Made by a program: the position numbers and the translations under genes. Below the pieces are notes generated by a model. That model saw only the letters and a program-made list of their open reading frames with translations. It was not told where the DNA came from and searched no databases. Source: Chitinophaga pinensis (lineage in GTDB: Bacteria > Bacteroidota > Bacteroidia > Flavobacteriales_D > Crocinitomicaceae). From it: a DNA stretch of 9,636 bases. Shown piece after piece: positions 5,033 to 9,636 of the stretch (positions are counted from its first letter, which is position 1; the number at the start of each line of letters is the position of its first letter). Location of the stretch: assembly GCA_945897765.1 (NCBI GenBank), contig CAMDGP010000069.1:1-9636 (forward strand). The letters are read 5' to 3'.

Positions 5033-8000
5033 AAAAAGGCTCTAATTTCCATTCCTCCGCTGTGAATTGTTCGCGTATTTTCTGATTTCCGTCCCAAATA
5101 TTGAATGGTCATTTGCAAGTTTTTGGAAATTGTTCGTTGGTAGCCAAAATTCCAAGTATAATTCACTCCTGGACGAAGCGATTCTAATAATTCAAACCCA
5201 ATTGCCGAGTTTGGATTTCCAACAAAATTTAATTGAATGGTTTTAAATTCTCCTTGCAAACTACCTTTTTCAGTTTGATTAAATTTCAAGTTGCTACCAA
5301 CTTCTAACAAGGAACACGTTTCGCCACCAAGATTTTCAGCATTCACTTTATTGCCAATTCTACTGTCAATTCCAATTCTAAAATTTGTCGAAGGCTGATA
5401 AATCAAACTCGGTTGAATAAACTGAAAACGATAATCATAGTTTCTACCAACTGTGTAATCGGCAGCAGAAAGTTTTTCGCCACTTTGAGCTTTCGTTTCG
5501 ATTGAAAATTTTGGTGTCAAATTCCAACGAATGGAAATATCGTGAGAGGCGTTTTTTCGGGAATCAAACCCACTTGCCAATAAATTTTTCGTGCGCGAAT
5601 CTTGAAAAGTATATTCGGCAGTAATCACACTCGACGTACGATTGAAAAACAGAGTGTTGCGAACAGTTGAACCTGCACTTACAAGTCTAATGTCTTCAAC
5701 ATCAGTTGCAAAAGGATTAAAAGCAGTATTGATATCGAAGGCATTCAACTTACGATTGATGCGTAAGCGTGCTTGATTGGAGAAAAGTGAAAGCACTTTT
5801 AAAACGCCTTTTTTAGTACTCCATAATTTTTCTGGTCTCCAAAAAACACTTTGATTAAACTCGTTGGAATAGGTTTTTACGTATTCGTTGCTAGGTGTAA
5901 AAATGCGAATATAACTCGCTTGATCCACGAATTGTGCTATTTCAAATTCATTCAAGTCCTTGATTCCGTCACTGTTATAATCTACCCAAGTATAAATTCC
6001 TTGACCATCGTTTACTTTTAGATATTGAAAAGTTCTTTTCTGTTCTAATCCAGAACCAACTTCGTAAAAGGTAGTCAAAGTCAAAGCTGATTTCCACCAG
6101 CGTGCTTCGTAGTCAAAACGTCCAACTAACGAATTTTCAGGCGTTTGTTGGAGTAGCAGTGAATCTTTGATTTTCAAGGAACGATAAGCGGTTAGAATGG
6201 TTAGTTTTTGATTTTTCAGCGACAATAAATTAATTTCTCCACCGGCAGTTGTCGCTTTTGCAACCCCCACTAAATCAACTGAATCAGCTTTTTGGTCGTA
6301 GCGTTCGCGGTAGAAAATTTTATAAGAATTCCCGCTTGAATCGCCTCTTGAAATGAAAAATTGTTGATCGTAGAATTGATAACTTGTAGTTTGAATTGTC
6401 GCATTCGTTCCTCTAAAAAGGTTGTATTCGTGGTCGTCAATAAAACCAATTCTGAACAATTTAAAATCTTTTGAAATGCTTGCTCGATGCCGGATAAATT
6501 GATTGCTTTGGTTTAAAAATGTAGTGTTTTCATTCGATTTCAAGGCGCTACCATCCCATTTTAAATTCCAGCCTTTTTGATTCCAATTTCCCTCTGTTGC
6601 AATTCGATTTCCTTGATATTGATTACTTATCGAATAACGTTGCCCCTCCAAATTTATCCTTCCAAAGTCTTTGTTTTTGAGTGTCGTTCCCATATTTGCA
6701 CTTAATTGCTGACCAGTAAAACCTTTGTTTCTAGTGTTCCAATCTCTATCAAATTCCACTTTTCGATACTGTTCAATAGGACTAAAGTTTGTGCTTAGAT
6801 ATTCGATTTCTGCTTTGCTTTCGAGTTGCCACTTAGGAATGGAATCTTTCCCGAAATTTAATTTATGCAATATACGCGTCATTTGTGCAAAGCCTTGATC
6901 GTTTTCTTTTTGGATTTTAGAAAAAGTGTTTACATCGTTGTTAGAGAGCGCACTTTCTGTTTCAATACTCACGGATTTCGATAGTTTAAAAAGTCCGCCT
7001 GCGCTAATAACTTGCTTTTGTTTTGGCGTAATAATTAATCGAGCAGGAGCATAATTTCCTTGAGAAATACCATTTACTGGAGCAATCCATTTATACACTT
7101 TTCCAAGCGCATTGTATGAATCAAGAATGTAATCACCGTTATTTTGCCCCACCAATTGAAAACTCGCGCGGTATTTTGCATCGGCTGGCAAAACGCTATA
7201 AACCAAAACGGAATCATAGCCTAACGAATCAGTAAGTCGATACAAAATCTGGTTTTCGATAAAGCCAACAGAGTCAATACTATTAATTTGTGCTTGACTT
7301 AAATCGTCGCCAATTTGTCCGAGATAGAATTTTTGTGAGGGACTTAAGGTTTGTTGCAACGATTGATTTTTGGCATCTTGCTCACTGTAAATATTGAACC
7401 ATAAATTGACTTTTTTACTTGTAAAAGTTGTTGAATTTTGCACTAACGACCTTGCATAATTTTGATCTGAATATTGAAATTCAACCACAATACGGGTGTC
7501 TTTTGTGATTTGATTGCGGGAAGTAAACGTCAATTCAGAAGAATTATAATCAATTACATAATCAAATTCTTGACCTCGAACTAATAATTTTCCGTCGATG
7601 TAAACACGTTCTGTTCCCGCAAGAATGAGAATAAAAGGTTCATTTTCGCTTCCCACCAACCGATAAGGTCCTTGATTGGCTTCAATTCCTTGAATGATTT
7701 GACGGTTGAATTTACCTTTTGAAAGTGCCCCACTAATTTGAGTTTGCAATTTATTTCCTTTAGGTGTCAACCACGAATATTCGCCGGTTAAACCTTGCGC
7801 TCGTTTTTTATAAGTCAGAAAATAACCTGTTGGTTTCGAAAGCCAAAAATCCCCAGCAACGACTTTTAGATTATCGTTGTAAACTTGAATAAAAACTTGG
7901 TCAAATTCCTGTAGTTTGTTCGTGTTTCCGTCTGGTTGAATCGGTAAATTAGCATCTGAAACCGAAGCAATAACTTTGAGATTAGGTGCGATGTTCCCTG

Positions 8001-8499
8001 TTAATTCAAGGTTTAAAGATGAGTTTACACCCAAATCTTGATTGTTACCAAAAGAAACGCCGCGCGAAATACTTCCGTTTTTCGTTAGATCTGAACCACC
8101 AAAAATATCGTTGACTGTATACGTATTTTCAATTTTGAATTTATCTCGATCACCTTTATTTTCTTGGTAAATGATAGTTGTGTCGCGCTTTTTTATTGTT
8201 TTATTAAATTCAAATGGAAGCACTTGATAGCTAAATGTCAGTGTATCCGTTCTGTTTTTGTTAAGCTTAAAGCTGTTGGTTGAATAATTAAAATCGTACT
8301 CATTTTTAGAGAGCGTATCTTTTCCAGCCAAGACCACGAATGAGTTTGGATAAATTGTAAGCGTATCAATTTGGAAAGATTTCTTGCTTAAGTCCGCCGC
8401 GGCTGATTGAAATTGTCGGTTACTTGAAAACTGAGCCGATGACAGAAAAGGCAAAAGACTCAATAAGGCAGTAAAAAGTAATTTTGTTCCGAACGTCAT
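5029..8499 (-). CDS. Large secreted, probably outer-membrane beta-rich protein, conserved in Bacteroidota
   Basis: The 1156-residue product has a signal peptide (hydrophobic residues 7-18, cleavage likely after SSA at 20-22). The start is therefore well supported. It ends in ...EIRAFF; a terminal Phe is typical of outer-membrane barrels. Segments I recognise from an uncharacterised Bacteroidota family are RGVSFGNNQD (146-155), ANLPIQPDGNTNKLQEFDQV (183-202), AGDFWLSKPTGYFL (215-228), IIQGIEANQGPYRLVGSENE (268-287) and VYIDGKLLVRGQEFDYVIDY (299-318). DYNSDGIKDLNE (840-851) resembles a calcium-binding loop. The central and C-terminal parts alternate polar and aromatic residues as in beta-strands. 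Residues 56-92 resemble 302-344, suggesting a duplicated small beta-domain. No plug, carboxypeptidase-like domain or T9SS sorting tail is seen. The function is unknown; it could be a porin-like channel or a gliding/secretion component. No clear -7 box lies upstream, and the stop interlocks with that of amn. Confidence 0.85.
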   Translation of the reverse strand: MTFGTKLLFTALLSLLPFLSSAQFSSNRQFQSAAADLSKKSFQIDTLTIYPNSFVVLAGKDTLSKNEYDFNYSTNSFKLNKNRTDTLTFSYQVLPFEFNKTIKKRDTTIIYQENKGDRDKFKIENTYTVNDIFGGSDLTKNGSISRGVSFGNNQDLGVNSSLNLELTGNIAPNLKVIASVSDANLPIQPDGNTNKLQEFDQVFIQVYNDNLKVVAGDFWLSKPTGYFLTYKKRAQGLTGEYSWLTPKGNKLQTQISGALSKGKFNRQIIQGIEANQGPYRLVGSENEPFILILAGTERVYIDGKLLVRGQEFDYVIDYNSSELTFTSRNQITKDTRIVVEFQYSDQNYARSLVQNSTTFTSKKVNLWFNIYSEQDAKNQSLQQTLSPSQKFYLGQIGDDLSQAQINSIDSVGFIENQILYRLTDSLGYDSVLVYSVLPADAKYRASFQLVGQNNGDYILDSYNALGKVYKWIAPVNGISQGNYAPARLIITPKQKQVISAGGLFKLSKSVSIETESALSNNDVNTFSKIQKENDQGFAQMTRILHKLNFGKDSIPKWQLESKAEIEYLSTNFSPIEQYRKVEFDRDWNTRNKGFTGQQLSANMGTTLKNKDFGRINLEGQRYSISNQYQGNRIATEGNWNQKGWNLKWDGSALKSNENTTFLNQSNQFIRHRASISKDFKLFRIGFIDDHEYNLFRGTNATIQTTSYQFYDQQFFISRGDSSGNSYKIFYRERYDQKADSVDLVGVAKATTAGGEINLLSLKNQKLTILTAYRSLKIKDSLLLQQTPENSLVGRFDYEARWWKSALTLTTFYEVGSGLEQKRTFQYLKVNDGQGIYTWVDYNSDGIKDLNEFEIAQFVDQASYIRIFTPSNEYVKTYSNEFNQSVFWRPEKLWSTKKGVLKVLSLFSNQARLRINRKLNAFDINTAFNPFATDVEDIRLVSAGSTVRNTLFFNRTSSVITAEYTFQDSRTKNLLASGFDSRKNASHDISIRWNLTPKFSIETKAQSGEKLSAADYTVGRNYDYRFQFIQPSLIYQPSTNFRIGIDSRIGNKVNAENLGGETCSLLEVGSNLKFNQTEKGSLQGEFKTIQLNFVGNPNSAIGFELLESLRPGVNYTWNFGYQRTISKNLQMTIQYLGRKSENTRTIHSGGMEIRAFF

Positions 8500-8654
8500 G
8501 CTACACGAAGATACAAGCTGTGATGTTAATAACGTTTGATTGGGAAATAATTGTTTGAATTTAGATTTGACTTTTATCGAAAAAAAGTATTTTTTAACTA
8601 AGAGTCATAATACTAAAAATTTTATGGAATGGATAATATCAAATTTTAGGAAAT

Positions 8655-8684
8655 AAAAAAACAGCTAACAAAAGTTAGCTGTTT
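8655..8684 (-). terminator. Intrinsic terminator of the barrel-protein gene
   Basis: On the minus strand the sequence is a perfect 11-bp stem AAACAGCTAAC / GTTAGCTGTTT with a TTTT loop (8659-8684), followed by T residues to give a run of seven (8661-8655). It begins about 20 nt after the stop codon at 8705. This is the only textbook intrinsic terminator in the window. The region 8500-8654 between it and the next gene shows no other feature I can support. Confidence 0.9.
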
Positions 8685-8704
8685 AAAATATTTATATTAA
8701 CCTA

Positions 8705-9349
8705 TTAGAATTTAGCGCTAATTCCAGCGTTTAGAATTCCTCCTTGTCCGAAACCTAATTGTAAGTTTGCACCAATGTTTTGTGTAAAGAAATAACGCAT
8801 GCCTAAACCAACTTTACTTCCAACTGGTATTAAGCTTTTAACATCTGTCGAAACATAGTCCGGATCAGTGGATGTGAAAGAAAAAGAACGATTTGCATAT
8901 CCTACACCAACTGTACTAAACAAGTCAAATTTGTCATTATCTAAAAAGTGATAATTAAAACAAACAAGTACTCCGATTTTTTTTGTTTTAAAATCGTATG
9001 AATAGGTTAGGTTATCATAATTCCCTGTAGTTGAATTATATACTTGAGAAATCTCATTATAAGATACTTTAGAATTATTAAATCCTAAATCTAACCCCAG
9101 TCCTATTTTTTCGGTAACCATGTACTCACCTCTCAAACCCAAAGGTCCAGCACCATTAACTTTTAGATCCAATTCACTTCCTGTATTTGCATAAGCAGCT
9201 TTAAAAACAGTTGTATATAAATTTGGAAATCCGTAATATGCATCTACAATGATATTACCTTGTTCTACAGCCTGTGCAGATGAATTAAAATTGATCCCAA
9301 ATGAGAACAAAAGCCCTGTTAAGGCTACTAAAATTTTACTTTTTTTCAT
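8705..9349 (-). CDS. Small outer-membrane beta-barrel protein
   Basis: The 214-residue product starts MKKSKILVALTGLLFSFG and has a signal peptide with probable cleavage after SSA (23-25) or AQA (25-27). The mature part consists of amphipathic beta-strands: GLGLDLGFNNSKVSY, IGVLVCFNYHFL, FDLFSTVGVGYANRSFSF, KVGLGMRYFFTQNIGANLQL. It ends in GISAKF, with the terminal Phe of an outer-membrane barrel. The size fits an eight-stranded OmpA/OmpW-like barrel (the beta-barrel domain type often listed as OMP_b-brl); the ligand or role cannot be told. The ATG at 9349 is supported by the signal peptide and by a TAnnTTTG box 23 nt upstream. It has its own terminator, so it is probably transcribed alone and separately from the large secreted protein downstream. 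Confidence 0.9.
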   Translation of the reverse strand: MKKSKILVALTGLLFSFGINFNSSAQAVEQGNIIVDAYYGFPNLYTTVFKAAYANTGSELDLKVNGAGPLGLRGEYMVTEKIGLGLDLGFNNSKVSYNEISQVYNSTTGNYDNLTYSYDFKTKKIGVLVCFNYHFLDNDKFDLFSTVGVGYANRSFSFTSTDPDYVSTDVKSLIPVGSKVGLGMRYFFTQNIGANLQLGFGQGGILNAGISAKF

Positions 9350-9372
9350 TTTTAAAAATTAATGATTAAATG

Positions 9373-9380
9373 CAAATGTA
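9373..9380 (-). promoter_or_regulatory. Bacteroidota-type -7 box for the barrel-protein gene
   Basis: The minus strand reads TACATTTG, a full match to TAnnTTTG, 23 nt from the ATG. The spacing is nearly the same as for lysS (22 nt). No TTTG occurs at the expected -33 position, where the sequence is A+T only. The leader is A/T rich without a Shine-Dalgarno site. Confidence 0.6.
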
Positions 9381-9439
9381 ATACAAAAAGAAAATATTTG
9401 TTAATTTTTAATTACAAAATTCATAAATTATTTAACCAA

Positions 9440-9636
9440 TCAATCTCTCTTCCAATCCAATCCTCTCGATTTTGAATATGGAATTCCAACAGCAGCTAAT
9501 TTTCCTTCAAGCAGTTCCATACGTTGGATAAGTTCGTTTAATTTCGTTCTGAAAAGTTGGTATTCTTCCTCAGCGATTGCTTTATTTGCTTTATGGGTAT
9601 TTGAAACACCAGTTGTGTTGTCATACAATTGGTATT
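9440..9636 (-). CDS. C-terminal tail of a protein entering from the right edge; possibly sortilin/BNR-repeat type
   Basis: The minus-strand frame is open to the window edge (…YQLYDNTTGV before the first internal TTG), so this is the end of a longer gene, not a 62-residue protein. The tail has a charged, helical stretch (KANKAIAEEEYQLFRTKLNELIQRMELLEGKLAAVG) followed by IPYSKSRGLDWKRD. A helical segment followed by G-x-P-(Y/W)-x-x-x-R and a terminal W resembles, from memory, the ends of large secreted BNR/VPS10 (sortilin-like) glycosyl-hydrolase-type proteins of Bacteroidota (often GAPYTPGR). With so little sequence this identification is tentative. There is no terminator between its stop and the barrel-protein promoter. 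Confidence 0.6.
   Translation of the reverse strand, partial: YQLYDNTTGVSNTHKANKAIAEEEYQLFRTKLNELIQRMELLEGKLAAVGIPYSKSRGLDWKRD

Noticed and set aside
8506..8513. TATCTTCG on the minus strand as a promoter box of the large secreted-protein gene
   Set aside because: One mismatch to TAnnTTTG, no -33 element, and it would start transcription almost at the ATG. Too weak to list.

Overview
The window looks like ordinary chromosome from a member of the Bacteroidota, most likely order Flavobacteriales. The evidence is the low G+C content, A-rich leaders without Shine-Dalgarno sites, -7 boxes of the Bacteroidota form TAnnTTTG, a lysyl-tRNA synthetase with the C-terminal extension I associate with this phylum, a short AMP nucleosidase, and large secreted beta-barrel proteins ending in phenylalanine. 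The genus is not determinable here; a Fluviicola/Crocinitomicaceae-like organism is only a guess.

Layout. The left edge holds the C-terminal part of apolipoprotein N-acyltransferase (lnt, + strand, 1-692). Convergent with it is an AAA-type ATPase of the DUF4143 kind (- strand, 707-1981), probably an accessory gene. A 321-bp AT-rich intergenic region (1982-2302) contains a promoter-like box for the ATPase, a perfect 15-bp inverted repeat around that box, a degenerate 7-bp periodic array and a promoter-like box for lysS. lysS (2303-4009) encodes lysyl-tRNA synthetase. The lysS-amn gap (4010-4261) is packed with three repeat types: a heptad array that starts inside the lysS stop region, a facing pair of REP-like hairpin elements, and an 8-bp periodic array that runs into the amn start. 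amn (4262-5032) encodes AMP nucleosidase.

The right half is on the minus strand and is devoted to the cell envelope. It holds a 1156-residue secreted, probably outer-membrane protein (5029-8499) whose stop codon interlocks with that of amn, a 214-residue outer-membrane beta-barrel protein (8705-9349) with a clear intrinsic terminator, and the C-terminal tail of a protein that enters from the right edge.

Working together: lnt, the large secreted protein and the small barrel protein all concern lipoproteins or the outer membrane, while lysS and amn are housekeeping genes for translation and adenylate turnover. I see no operon that ties them into one system. No tRNA, rRNA, CRISPR array, transposase or phage gene is visible. 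The least explained material is intergenic: the three short-period arrays and the REP-like pair on both sides of lysS, and the 15-bp inverted repeat upstream of the ATPase. I found no convincing new multi-gene system.
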